A stretch of 64,000 nucleotides of DNA from an uncultured Selenomonadales bacterium (lineage in GTDB: Bacteria; Bacillota; Negativicutes; Selenomonadales; Selenomonadaceae), in contig OMWN01000037.1 of the NCBI GenBank assembly GCA_900314765.1, positions 1 to 64,000 on the forward strand, in the 5' to 3' direction. Below, piece by piece: positions 36,906-47,200 of this stretch; position 1 is the first letter of the stretch, and each line of letters begins with the position of its first letter. A program made the translations under genes and the position numbers. The notes under the pieces are model-generated. The model had not been told where the DNA came from, did no database searches, and saw only the letters and a program-made list of their open reading frames with translations.

Positions 36906-39900
36906 TCACTCCTGCGCAATTTTCTCCTCTTCTGGAGCTTCTTCCTCCGCTTCATTTTCCACGTACTCCGAATACGGGAAGAAGAACGAGCCGCCGTTCG
37001 CGAAATCATATTCCGCAATGACAGCCGTGTCTGGCAGCGTGTCTATCGTCGTGCCGCGAATGATTGGCGATGTGCCCTCGACGAATATGCCGCTGCCGTC
37101 GCCGATGATGCGGAACACGCCATTGTCGCCGTCGCCGAACACGCTGTAGCCGCTGCCCGCTTCGTACGACGGATAGAAAACCGTCAGATTGTTGTTGTCG
37201 AGCGCGGCCATCTTGAGGTTGATGCCCGTGTCCTCAATCGTGATGAAGCGCAGCGTGCCGCGACCCTCGCGGTCAATCTTACCGCCCTCGTCCGCGATGT
37301 AGCGCTCCGGCTCGTACTCGCCCGAGTCCGTGATTTTCGCTGTCTCCGCGTGCGCCTTGATGCCCTCAGACACAGGAGCAGGACGATCCTTGACGTCCTT
37401 TATCGTGAGCTTGCCATTTATGATATTCACCTTGTAATTTTTCGCCGCACTGCCGAGGATATAGTTCATGGCTTCGCTTCGGCCAATCGTCTTGACAGAT
37501 GGCATCGCTGACTCGTCTCCGTCAACTGGAGCACCGCCGCCCGTGGATGAGCCATCGCCAATAGGCATCGTGTCATTCGTTGCGCGCCTCATGCTGGCCG
37601 CTCCATCGTCAGCATTGCCCGCATCGATTGGCGTCGTGCTCGCGTCTGCCGCCGATGCGCCCGGTTTATTCTCGCCCTCGCCGACGACAACATCCGTCAC
37701 AGGAATGTCCTCACGCACCTTGATGTCGTACTGTCTCGCGAGCTTCTCCTTGTCGTCCGTCGTCTTGCCCGGAATATCAAAAGCGCCGCTCCCGAGCTTG
37801 CCAACGTGCTCCTCGTCCCAGCTCATGATGCCGCCATCCATGAAATGACCCGACAGCGCTGGATCCGCCTCGTCAGACCACTTCTCCTTGTCATCGACCT
37901 TGTAAGTGATATTGCGCGGCTTGATGGTGAGTGTGCCATCCGTAATCGTCGTTATGCCATCAGTGTCATAATTTTTACCGAGAGCGCGCTTGATTTCAGC
38001 TTCCGTCGTTGTGATGGCGTAGCCATTATCTTCAACATCCGCTTGCGCGTCGCTGCCATCAGATGTGATGGCGATATTTTTGACGAGATTCTTATCCCAA
38101 TCCATGATGCTTGTGCCATCAGTGAATGTAAAGGATCCGTTGAACGGTTTGTTGTAAGTGTCGCCGTAAGTCTTTGTGGCGTTGTCAATGTTAAATTCGC
38201 CGCTCAGTTTTCTCTTTGTGATTTCGAGCGTGCCGTCTTTGATTTCGGTCACATTATAATTTTTCGCATTGCCACCAAGTGTCGCTAGCGCTTCATCCTC
38301 CGTCGTCGTTATGCTGTACTTTCCAGCGTCCGTCTTTTCGTTGATGACGTTGCCATTTGTTCCGCTGTACGTCGTGATGCCTGTCGACGTATGACCATTG
38401 ACGAGATTACCATCATCGAAGTAGCCTCCGCCGACAGTATCGAGCTTGTCGCCGTATACACGCTTGCCGCTGCCCGTGTGGTACACGACATCGCGCTTAT
38501 TGATGATAGCGTCACCATTTTCATATTTCACATCGTAGTCGTTGAGATACAAATCAGCATTCGGCTTGCCGTCCACAGTTTCAAACGACACGGCACCTGT
38601 ATACGTTCCCGCATCTGTCTTTGCATCCTTCACATTATCGGAAATTACATATTCATCGACCTTTGTCTTGTTAGCTCTCGCCGTCGTATCCTCATAGACG
38701 TTACCGATATTATCGTCAAGCGCAAAGCCAGAGAAGTTGCCCGTCGTCACATCAACCGCACCGAGCTTTATGCCGCTCGCATCGTCGCCGTACGTCTTCG
38801 TGGCGTTCGGAGCCTTATACGTGATGTCCTTCGGCGTGACCTTATACTTGAATTTGCCTATATCGATTTTGTAATTTGGATTTTTTGTGCTCAGCTCTAT
38901 GCGATTATCACTGGTATACACTTCATCAATGACGTTTAATATCTCGCCATTTTCGCCGCGCTTGACATGTGTTCTTTCGTTGATTGCACCATCCTTATCA
39001 ATGGTCTTGCGCGCTTCATCAGCGAGGTCACGTTTCGCTTCATTTATGATAACAATTTTTTGTTCTTTGTCTCTTTCCAAATCATTACCAAAGACAAAGA
39101 CATCTTCCTCTTTGTCAAACGACGCAAGTCCCGTTCCATTGTCTCGGTCAAACGTGCCTGCCTCGACCTCGTACTTCACATTCGCCGCAGGATGATTTCC
39201 AGTAGCGTCTATTACATCATCGCCGTAAACCTTCTCGCCGACGACATTGTATTTGAGAGTGCGCGGTGTGATTGTGTAGTTGCCGCTGTCGAAGACAAGG
39301 TTATAGTTCTTGTTTTGAATGGAAGTATTGTTGCTGTTGATAGCAGTACCTACGCCCAACGTATACTTTCCATCGTTACCGACCTTGACATTTGTCATCT
39401 CGTCGATGACATTATCCGCGCTCGACAGCCCCATATTTTTCAGTTCAGCCGCCGTGTATTCCTTATGCCTGACGGCCTCGGTGGCAACATACGACTTCAC
39501 CGCATCGCCGCTCAGCGTGATGGAGTAAGAGGTGATATTGCCTTTATCATCCTTGTTTGGTGTCCATCCCACCTTGCCAGCAGCATGAGAAGCATCAACG
39601 GCTTTCACGAAAGCATCTTTCGTTGCCTCATTTTTAAACGCAGCACTCGCAACCGTGAACGTAACAGAGCCGTCACTATTCGGCTGCCCATAGATTCTTT
39701 CACCATTTATGACCGTACCGATTGACGCTTTCGTGATTTCGAGCTTGCCCCCATTTATGGTCTTAATCGTATAATTTCCTCTTCTGCTCTCTTCAATCGT
39801 ATTAAGAGCATCGGCTTCCGACGCATAGACATCATACGTTCCCACGTCGGTATACTCACCTATAGCATTGCCTGCTTTATCTTTACCGCTATAATTTGTA

Positions 39901-42900
39901 TCGGTGTTGTCGACTAATTTATCACCTTCGACAAGACTGCCCTTATCAAAATGACCACCTTTAACGGTATCGAGCTTGTCGCCAAATGTGCGTGTGCCGC
40001 TGCCCGTCGTGTAGGTAATAGGCTTTTTGTTTATAGTCATCGTATTGGTCTTGATATCTACATTATCATGTACGATATAGTTATTTCCTAGGTTAGTCTG
40101 AATCTTGTCATAAGTGGTCGTAAGATTATATTCGCCAACATCAGAATTTTTTTGATCTCCGCCATTGGCGAGAACGATATTGATATTTTCCGCGCGTTTT
40201 TCGTCGCCCGCTACGATAGCGCCATCAGTAAACGTGCCAGTGAAGTGCGGGGTCTCGTCGCCATACTTTTTTTCTGCATGGTTTATCGTAAATGTGACAG
40301 TATTATCAATGACTTTCGGCGTGATTGTCACGCTGCCATTCTGATACTCAACATTGTAATCATTGAAATAGAGTAATTCCTTTGGCTTTATGGCGTTGTC
40401 ATACGCACCATATTTAGGTTTACCATCCGCATCTTTCTCATTAGTTTTTATGACATTTGCATTTGGTGTGTTAATGACTTCTGTTTTATACAAAAATTCA
40501 TCAGGTAAAAGGCTCGTCTTATTCGGCTTTGCGTCAGGGTCATTGTGCACATCACCTATGTTTTTTTCACCGTTGACAAAACCTTTAATGACTTGCCCTG
40601 TTCCCGCAATACCCGTCTGCCCATACACTTTTGTCTTGTCGTCAGCCTTGTATGTCAGCGTGGCAGGCGTGACCATGTATGTGACATTCTTTGCCTCGGT
40701 CTTGTAGTTATGATTATTGTCATTCAGCGTAACAAACTTCTTATCATTATTTTCGCCTAAATCTACTTCAACCGCATTTATGACATTGCCGTCTTTATCG
40801 CGCTTCACATGTGTTTTTTCATCAATGCCTTGATCTTTCAAGCTCTCCTTTGCCAACGTCTCATCAACGTACTTACCTTCACCATTTGCGACAAAGACGT
40901 TTTCTATTTTATCGCCATTGACGAGGCCCTCGATGTTTGCATTTGCCTTATCCACAGACGACAGGCTGATGCCATACTCCGCTTTCTCAGCTCCCTCGCC
41001 ATAAACGCTCTTGCCCTGCACATCGTAGTAAAGCGGACGCTGAGTAATCGTAAATGTACCTTTTTGGAAAACGAGCTCATAGTTATTCTCGATGGTATTC
41101 TCGCCGTCTTTATACGTTCCCAAAATAATATCATCGATTTTAGTACCATCATAGCCGCCACGGAGCATGTATGCTGCCTCCTTGCCATCACTACCCATAA
41201 TGACATCGGTCTTAGCGTTAATCTCTTGGCTGTCCGCTTGCCCTCCATTATTAGTGAGAGCAATAGTATTATCAGCTACGAGCTTTTTCATCGTTGAGCC
41301 TTTGAGCGTGATGGTGTAATCTCCGCTGTCGGTTTTCTTCCATATATTGCCATTCTCACCATCTACTGTATAATTTTTTGCTATATCCGTGACGATATGC
41401 TTCTCTAGTTCTTCCTTCGTAGCGTCATTGAGATTGGTAAACACTTCTTTAGTAATCTTGAACGTAACTGTGCCATCGGCATTTTCCTGTCCATATATCT
41501 TCTTGCCGTCTATCTCCGTATCGATTCTTGCTTTTTTGACAACAAGCTCGCCGTCGTACTTGATGATATAGTTGCCATTAGTAGCCGAAAGCATCGGTGA
41601 ACCATCTTTATTTGCGAGATTCTCGCTACCGTTTATATCATACGTATTTGCGCTGAGATTTGCGCTATCACCTTTGCCATCTACAGCCTTTCCATCTGTG
41701 CCCTTTTCCTTGACATACTGAATCTCTCCTATTGTGCCATCAAACGCACTTTTCCCCTCAGCATTCTTGCCTCTTCCATCAAGAACATTGCCGAGTTCCC
41801 CAAGCATGCCATTGAATTCTTCATTGCCAGTGTCGCCGACTTCATATCCATTTTCACCGTGTTTTACTTCTACTGTTTTTGGATTATACTTGCCGCTCTT
41901 TTCGTCAAACTCGTAATCAACATAGCTGAATGACGCCTTGTATTTATTAGCCGTATCAGTGGACGCCTCCCCCGCATCAACAACGCCTGTCACGGCACTG
42001 TCTCCATACATCTTCTCGCCATTGAGATTTATCGTGACTTCGCGCGGTGTGATGATGACCTGCGCATTCTCTTCCGTGATGTAGCCATGCTGCGGCGACC
42101 ACATATCCGCATTATCGTACCTGTACACAGAAGATTTCGTCGTATTCGCAAGGTCTGTGCCAGATTTTATCGTCCACTTGTCAGGGTCATACTTTTCGAG
42201 CGTTTTTACACCCTCAGTATAGACATTCGTGCCCTTGCCACCTGTAAAAAATGCACCGCCATAGTAATTATCGACGTCGGTCGTGACGAGGTTGTGCGTC
42301 GTGCCGTCATACTCGAACTGGCGATTGATAGTGATAGGCGTCATGAATTCTTTGAGAAGTGGTGCAGACGAATTTGAATAGACGACCCAATCTTTACTCT
42401 GATTCCTGTGCTCATTGGTTCCAGTTTTCGTGTCTGTCCAATCGATGCCGCCGTCGACTTTAACGGTCGTTGTTCCGTCTTTATCTCTTGCAATAACGGC
42501 ACCGTCTGCATTAGTGGCATGATACAAGTCTTTGCTAGAAACGCCATCATTTGCGCCTGTGCCCCATGCCTGCTCCTGCACGGTAATTGGTGTGCCATTC
42601 TGACGCGTTGTGATATAGAATCCGCCTTCGACTTTGCCGCCATTCTTCGTGCCGCCAAAGTCGCCTATTGATGCTTTGGATTCGTTATCAGCTTTGCCAT
42701 TTGTACTGACATCGTTGACACGTCCTGCATTATAGACTTGATTTATCTCGCCGCCCGCCATCGTGCCGACGACGCCGCCGACATTTGCCTCACCCGTGAC
42801 AGTCGCGTCGCGATACGCTATGCGATTGTTGTATGTGCGAACTTCCTCAGGAGCCTCTTCCAAAACTTCAGCAGTCGTCAAATAATCCTTGCCATCTTTG

Positions 42901-45900
42901 CTTTTTAAAAGATTTCCATCGCTATCGTATTTTTTCCATTGCTGTGTCGTTTGGTCAAACCCGTACGACGTTTTCCCTGTCGTCTCATCTGGTACCCATT
43001 TGTACGTTTGCTTCCCATTATCCTCTACCCATTGGTATGAGCCCGTATGCTCTACGGTAAAGCCATAATACTTTTCGCCATTGTCCGCTTTTACGACGAC
43101 AGTATTGTTGTCAGCGTTGTAGCCTTTATCTACTTTGCCGTCTTCCATCGTGCCGATGAGGCCGCCGACATTCGTCGTACCTTTGACGTTGCCTGCATTG
43201 TAAGACGTCGTGATGGTGCCGCTCTTCATTTCGCCGACGAGGCCGCCGACATTCGTATTGCCCGTGACCGCACCGTATTTGCTCGTGCCCGCGCCCGTGG
43301 CGTCTTCCGTTATCTTTGAATCAGGCGTGAGCGCATACTGCTCATTCGTGTTGTATGCGTCCTCGATTTTGCTGCCTGCATTTTCCATCGTGCCGACGAG
43401 GCCGCCAACATTTTCGCCGCCTGTGACCTCACCGCCATTATGTGAGAATCGTTTCGAATCGGACACAGAGATTATCGCTGCTTTGCCTTCGCTATTACCG
43501 AGTTTGCCAACGAGGCCGCCAACGTTCTTGCTGTTATCACCGCCCGCGACTTTGCCAAATCCATTGGCGTACGCCGTCGTTTTTTCGCCTGTCTCTATAA
43601 TATTCTCGTTTGTGTCTTTTTTATCATTGGTCATGCCGGAGAAATACGCTTCATTGACGCCGCCGACGATGGTCTCCGTACTGTTATCCCTCTTACCCTC
43701 GGCAAAACCAACGAGGCCGCCTATATTTTCAGGCGAAGACACTATCGTCCCATCATCAGCTTTCACATCAATGCCCTGCACAAACGACGCATTCGTGCCG
43801 TTCCTCATGGAGCTATTTTCCATCTTGCCGACGAGACCGCCGACATTCTTATTGCCCGACACATTAGGCGTACCTTTAGTCTGTATCAACGTTTCAGTGC
43901 CATCGTGAGCCTTAACGCGCTTTCTCACGGTATCTCCGTCAAGCCATGCGCCTCTCGCGAGACCGACAATGCCGCCGACATTCTCATTGCCGATGATGTT
44001 GCTGTCAATGACAGACGTAGACCATATCGATGCGTGGTACTTTTTGTCCACACTATCGACCACGCCAAATAGACCGACGTTATTCTCAGTCGGCCTGTTT
44101 ATCGTGATGTCATAGATGCCATACGTCGTGATGCCGCCACTGCCCGTAAAGCCGCCAGTGAATGGATTCTTATCATTTCCTACCGGCTTGAATCCTGCGC
44201 CGCCATTCCATTTAGACGTTTCGGCATCATCTATCTCTTTTCCTTTGTAAGTATACACTCCGCCATGAATCGCCGAGCCCAGCGCATACGATCCGTTGAG
44301 GTCGCCAAAATTGCTATCCTTGACTGTGTCATCCGTCGCCTTCGTGTCAGTCTCGGGCGCATTGCCACCATCGGTGCCCTGCTCTGTCACGTTTACAGGA
44401 TTTACTTCCGCCGTGTCCTGTATAGCCTCGAGCTGATACACGTTGTTTATCATTATGGCATCTGTAAGAGAGCTGCCATGATTGCTGTTGACCACTTCGT
44501 ATTTATTTGAATCGTGATAATTGTGTTTCGCTGCGTAGTCCGCCTGCGTGAATTTGTGATCTGTACCTTCGATGCCAACATTCTCTGCGTCTGTGCCATT
44601 GACGCCGTTCACGATGTCCGCCGTCTGATAGATGCTGACATCGTTGCCTTTTATCGATTTATCTTTATTTGACAAATATACCTTGGCTGATTTAAATGTC
44701 GCAGCTTTGCCGCCATTCGTCATCACGCCGTCGCTCGTGCTCGAGAAAGCGCCCTCATACGCCTTCACATAGACAGGATTTTCATTTGCATCAGTCTTTT
44801 TATTGCCATTTTCATCGAGTGCCTGCCGTGGTACTTCAACTTCCGTATAAATAAGGTTACCATCAGAGTCACGCCTCTGCTCACCATATTCATCCATTGC
44901 AGGAATTTTTTCCTTCTGCTTTATGGTAACCTCTACTTCTTTTCTCTCCGTGCGAGGAATCAAATTGCCATTTTCATCTGTTTTGAGATTGCCGCTATCA
45001 TCTTTTTCATAAACGATAAGTCCAGCCGAGTCCGTCTTAGGCACTTTAGCCATTACTTCTTTTACTTTCACTTGCTCTTGGTTGAGGCTGTTATTCGGCT
45101 TTGTATAGACGTCATAACCATTTTCGTCTTCGCGATACCCGCTCGAGGCATATTCGCGCGCCGCCTCGTCGTACGCCGCCACGTCGTCGCCATTCGCATC
45201 AGCACGCAGCACGACGGAGCCTCTGATCCATTTGCCATCCGTCGTCGTCGTGAAGTCCTCGGAGCCGACGCTCGACTTGCCGCTGAGCTCGTGCACCCTG
45301 TTCGCCACTATATTGGCATGCTCGCCCACGACGACATCGCCGTCTGCCACGAGCTTTATGGAGTTCTCGCCGACAGCAAAGCCCGTCGCGGCATTGACCG
45401 TCGCCATATTGATTGTCGGCATCTCGCCGCCAAACTGCTTTTTGAGTGCATCGCTTTGCTTCATAGCCGCATTGATTGCTGCCGCCGCGACGTCGTTGCC
45501 AAATTGCTCCGTGATAGCTTTCGTGCCCTCGTTTTGTGTCGTATTGCCATCATAATATGTGTTTGCATCCAGTTTGCCATCTGCTATAACGCTGTTGTTG
45601 TAGCCTTTATCCTGCTCGAATATGAGCTGCGCATTGTTGAAGTAACGGCTCTCATTTATGGGCGCCGTCGATGCGACGATGCCCGCCGCATTCACCTCCG
45701 AGCCATTCGCAAACAGTATGCCGTTCTGATTGACGAGCATGAATGAACCCACGGAATTTATCGTGCCGTAGATTTCCGACATGCCGCCGCTCGCGTTCAC
45801 GATGTTCAGCGTCGAGCCCGCCGTGTTGAGCACGAGCTCTTTGTCGCCGCCCTTCGACTGTATCAGATGAATGAAATTGACAACAGACTTACTGCCGACA

Positions 45901-46154
45901 TTGAACGTGTCCCAATTTATGATGGCTCTGTCCGATGTCTGAACGATATTCATGAGACCTTTATCTTTTGCGCTGTCGTCTATTAGCGCATTTCCTTCAG
46001 CAACCTTGCCGCCCGTCGGCACTTCGTTCGGTGCTGGCGTCGCATACGATGTCACCGGCACGAATCCGACCATTGCCGCCGTGATGCCCATCAAAATCCG
46101 TTTTGACAAATCATTTTTCACACTTTTCCCAAATATTCCAAATCCTTTTTTCAT
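36906..46154 (-). CDS. Giant two-partner-secretion exoprotein (TpsA/FHA-like) with GLUG and MBG repeats
   Basis: 3,082 residues. A signal peptide covers about 1-38. The TPS/haemagglutination-activity domain follows (about 40-300, with NWDTFNVG, LNTAGSTLNIV and NQNGILFANGS). Next come an acidic DENGN-rich linker (about 330-470), eight GLUG-type repeats of the NVGGLVG kind (about 680-1130), and about 12 MBG/YDG-like beta repeats marked by YG or FGD motifs (about 1300-2900). The tail is acidic. Predicted to be exported by the adjacent TpsB as a long surface fibre for adhesion or contact. Base composition is clearly AT-richer than its neighbours, which suggests transfer. One uninterrupted frame. 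Confidence 0.88.
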   Translation of the reverse strand: MKKGFGIFGKSVKNDLSKRILMGITAAMVGFVPVTSYATPAPNEVPTGGKVAEGNALIDDSAKDKGLMNIVQTSDRAIINWDTFNVGSKSVVNFIHLIQSKGGDKELVLNTAGSTLNIVNASGGMSEIYGTINSVGSFMLVNQNGILFANGSEVNAAGIVASTAPINESRYFNNAQLIFEQDKGYNNSVIADGKLDANTYYDGNTTQNEGTKAITEQFGNDVAAAAINAAMKQSDALKKQFGGEMPTINMATVNAATGFAVGENSIKLVADGDVVVGEHANIVANRVHELSGKSSVGSEDFTTTTDGKWIRGSVVLRADANGDDVAAYDEAAREYASSGYREDENGYDVYTKPNNSLNQEQVKVKEVMAKVPKTDSAGLIVYEKDDSGNLKTDENGNLIPRTERKEVEVTIKQKEKIPAMDEYGEQRRDSDGNLIYTEVEVPRQALDENGNKKTDANENPVYVKAYEGAFSSTSDGVMTNGGKAATFKSAKVYLSNKDKSIKGNDVSIYQTADIVNGVNGTDAENVGIEGTDHKFTQADYAAKHNYHDSNKYEVVNSNHGSSLTDAIMINNVYQLEAIQDTAEVNPVNVTEQGTDGGNAPETDTKATDDTVKDSNFGDLNGSYALGSAIHGGVYTYKGKEIDDAETSKWNGGAGFKPVGNDKNPFTGGFTGSGGITTYGIYDITINRPTENNVGLFGVVDSVDKKYHASIWSTSVIDSNIIGNENVGGIVGLARGAWLDGDTVRKRVKAHDGTETLIQTKGTPNVSGNKNVGGLVGKMENSSMRNGTNASFVQGIDVKADDGTIVSSPENIGGLVGFAEGKRDNSTETIVGGVNEAYFSGMTNDKKDTNENIIETGEKTTAYANGFGKVAGGDNSKNVGGLVGKLGNSEGKAAIISVSDSKRFSHNGGEVTGGENVGGLVGTMENAGSKIEDAYNTNEQYALTPDSKITEDATGAGTSKYGAVTGNTNVGGLVGEMKSGTITTSYNAGNVKGTTNVGGLIGTMEDGKVDKGYNADNNTVVVKADNGEKYYGFTVEHTGSYQWVEDNGKQTYKWVPDETTGKTSYGFDQTTQQWKKYDSDGNLLKSKDGKDYLTTAEVLEEAPEEVRTYNNRIAYRDATVTGEANVGGVVGTMAGGEINQVYNAGRVNDVSTNGKADNESKASIGDFGGTKNGGKVEGGFYITTRQNGTPITVQEQAWGTGANDGVSSKDLYHATNADGAVIARDKDGTTTVKVDGGIDWTDTKTGTNEHRNQSKDWVVYSNSSAPLLKEFMTPITINRQFEYDGTTHNLVTTDVDNYYGGAFFTGGKGTNVYTEGVKTLEKYDPDKWTIKSGTDLANTTKSSVYRYDNADMWSPQHGYITEENAQVIITPREVTINLNGEKMYGDSAVTGVVDAGEASTDTANKYKASFSYVDYEFDEKSGKYNPKTVEVKHGENGYEVGDTGNEEFNGMLGELGNVLDGRGKNAEGKSAFDGTIGEIQYVKEKGTDGKAVDGKGDSANLSANTYDINGSENLANKDGSPMLSATNGNYIIKYDGELVVKKARIDTEIDGKKIYGQENADGTVTFKITKEVFTNLNDATKEELEKHIVTDIAKNYTVDGENGNIWKKTDSGDYTITLKGSTMKKLVADNTIALTNNGGQADSQEINAKTDVIMGSDGKEAAYMLRGGYDGTKIDDIILGTYKDGENTIENNYELVFQKGTFTITQRPLYYDVQGKSVYGEGAEKAEYGISLSSVDKANANIEGLVNGDKIENVFVANGEGKYVDETLAKESLKDQGIDEKTHVKRDKDGNVINAVEVDLGENNDKKFVTLNDNNHNYKTEAKNVTYMVTPATLTYKADDKTKVYGQTGIAGTGQVIKGFVNGEKNIGDVHNDPDAKPNKTSLLPDEFLYKTEVINTPNANVIKTNEKDADGKPKYGAYDNAIKPKELLYFNDYNVEYQNGSVTITPKVIDNTVTFTINHAEKKYGDETPHFTGTFTDGAIVAGDEKRAENINIVLANGGDQKNSDVGEYNLTTTYDKIQTNLGNNYIVHDNVDIKTNTMTINKKPITYTTGSGTRTFGDKLDTVKGGHFDKGSLVEGDKLVDNTDTNYSGKDKAGNAIGEYTDVGTYDVYASEADALNTIEESRRGNYTIKTINGGKLEITKASIGTVINGERIYGQPNSDGSVTFTVASAAFKNEATKDAFVKAVDASHAAGKVGWTPNKDDKGNITSYSITLSGDAVKSYVATEAVRHKEYTAAELKNMGLSSADNVIDEMTNVKVGNDGKYTLGVGTAINSNNTSIQNKNYNLVFDSGNYTITPRTLKYNVVGEKVYGDDVIDATGNHPAANVKYEVEAGTFDRDNGTGLASFDKEEDVFVFGNDLERDKEQKIVIINEAKRDLADEARKTIDKDGAINERTHVKRGENGEILNVIDEVYTSDNRIELSTKNPNYKIDIGKFKYKVTPKDITYKAPNATKTYGDDASGIKLGAVDVTTGNFSGFALDDNIGNVYEDTTARANKTKVDEYVISDNVKDAKTDAGTYTGAVSFETVDGKPNADLYLNDYDVKYENGDAIINKRDVVYHTGSGKRVYGDKLDTVGGGYFDDGNLVNGHTSTGITTYSGTNGNVINEKTDAGKYSITTTEDEALATLGGNAKNYNVTEIKDGTLEITKRKLSGEFNIDNATKTYGDTYNKPFNGSFTFTDGTSIMDWDKNLVKNIAITSDGSDAQADVEDNGYAITTTEAEIKRALGKNYDTDGITTITDGTLTIKPRNITYKVDDKEKWSDEADPALSGHFMDGGIMSWDEEHVGKLGSGAFDIPGKTTDDKEKLARQYDIKVREDIPVTDVVVGEGENKPGASAADASTTPIDAGNADDGAASMRRATNDTMPIGDGSSTGGGAPVDGDESAMPSVKTIGRSEAMNYILGSAAKNYKVNIINGKLTIKDVKDRPAPVSEGIKAHAETAKITDSGEYEPERYIADEGGKIDREGRGTLRFITIEDTGINLKMAALDNNNLTVFYPSYEAGSGYSVFGDGDNGVFRIIGDGSGIFVEGTSPIIRGTTIDTLPDTAVIAEYDFANGGSFFFPYSEYVENEAEEEAPEEEKIAQE

Positions 46155-46314
46155 CGTGACTCAGCATCCCTTCCGACCACCTCATTAAAGTTCTCTTAAC
46201 TTGCGCTAACTTTCGCCAAGTAGGTCTAATGAACTATTTCATTCATCACATCAAAATAACTTTATTCGGTGCAAACCCTTGATATGTATAGGTCTCCCAT
46301 AGTATACAAACGAT
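46155..46314 (-). promoter_or_regulatory. Long 5' leader of the exoprotein gene
   Basis: AT-rich DNA between the predicted promoter and the ATG, about 150 bases. The best ribosome-site match, GGAAGGG, lies 13 bases before the ATG, a longer gap than usual. No further structure or reading frame recognised. Confidence 0.3.
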
Positions 46315-46340
46315 ATTATAACATAAATGAATCGCGTCAA
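46315..46340 (-). promoter_or_regulatory. Candidate promoter of the TpsA-TpsB operon
   Basis: Minus strand: TTGACG (46335-46340), then TATAAT (46315-46320) after 14 bases; an overlapping TAATAT gives a 16-base spacer. Strong hexamers but short spacing. Confidence 0.45.
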
Positions 46341-46422
46341 ATATAGGACCAATTATATGTAAATTTCATACGAAATCATGTGATTCTTATCGTTCCATAA
46401 AAGTTAATTAGCATTTTCTGCA

Positions 46423-46460
46423 CAAAAAAAACGGCTCGAGCGCATCGAGTCGTTTTTTTA
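46423..46460 (-). terminator. Terminator after the secreted protein gene
   Basis: ACGGCTCGA pairs with TCGAGTCGT, with A and T runs outside. It closes the transcript ending at 46484 before the exoprotein promoter. Confidence 0.8.
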
Positions 46461-46483
46461 TTTTGTGAAAATTTTTGAGATTG

Positions 46484-47161
46484 TCAGAGATGATCGTTGA
46501 GCGGCGTCCATTTGAAGCCGTGGCTTTTCGTCTCGTAGTCGTCGTATGAGCCATCATTCGAGAGCTCGAACACGAGCGGCGTGCCGCCGTCGCCCGTAAT
46601 CATGACATGCACTTTCTCGCCGACGGTGACTTCATCAGCGGGGAAGTCGAGCACGAGACCGATTTTCTCGAGCGGCTTTGTCGGGAGAATATCATAGTCA
46701 TTTCCTTTTTGCTGCGGGGCGTAGCGCACCTTCGACGGCGTGAGCACCTTGCCGACCTGCATGACCTTGACCTCGGCATTCAGGAACGCATCCTTCTGAA
46801 AATTTCTGATGGCAAAGAGCACGCGCAGCTGATACGTCTCGCCCGCCTCGTCGAGCGCCGCGAACGACTTATGCTTCGAGTCGCGACCTTGATTGATTTG
46901 CTCACTCACGACATGAGCGTACGGCGTGAGCCAAAACGCGGTCGCCTCCGTGCGCTCGTCGCCGACGAGGAAATGGCCATCAGGTTTGACGCTCGCCGAC
47001 GAGAAGAAAGCAAATTTCACTTTCTTGTTTTTGACGAGGTGATTGCCCTCGACCTTCGCCTCGCTGATTTGCTCAGAGGTGAGCACAGGCGCCGCATACG
47101 ACGGCGCCGTCAGTATCATCATCGAGGCAATCGCGCCGCATACGATTTTTGATATTTTCAT
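46484..47161 (-). CDS. Secreted protein of unknown function
   Basis: 225 residues with a clear signal peptide (MKISKIVCGA... to SYAAP, about 1-24). The mature part is beta-rich with no recognised motif: FAFFSSASVKPDG, QLRVLFAIRNFQ and VHVMITGDGGTPLVFEL stand out. No Cys in the mature part. The ATG at 47161 has GGGA ten bases upstream; a GTG at 47170 is too close. It lies about 40 bp after hemW on the same strand and about 330 bp before the exoprotein gene, from which a terminator separates it. It may be periplasmic or surface-bound. Confidence 0.7.
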   Translation of the reverse strand: MKISKIVCGAIASMMILTAPSYAAPVLTSEQISEAKVEGNHLVKNKKVKFAFFSSASVKPDGHFLVGDERTEATAFWLTPYAHVVSEQINQGRDSKHKSFAALDEAGETYQLRVLFAIRNFQKDAFLNAEVKVMQVGKVLTPSKVRYAPQQKGNDYDILPTKPLEKIGLVLDFPADEVTVGEKVHVMITGDGGTPLVFELSNDGSYDDYETKSHGFKWTPLNDHL

Positions 47162-47200
47162 CGAAATCACATCCCATCTTTTATTATCAAATGAAAAGCG

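Noticed and set aside
42700-43900. Regularly spaced repeats resembling a CRISPR array
   Set aside because: The repeats encode the NVGGLVG protein motif in one open frame of the exoprotein, with varying sequence and spacing.
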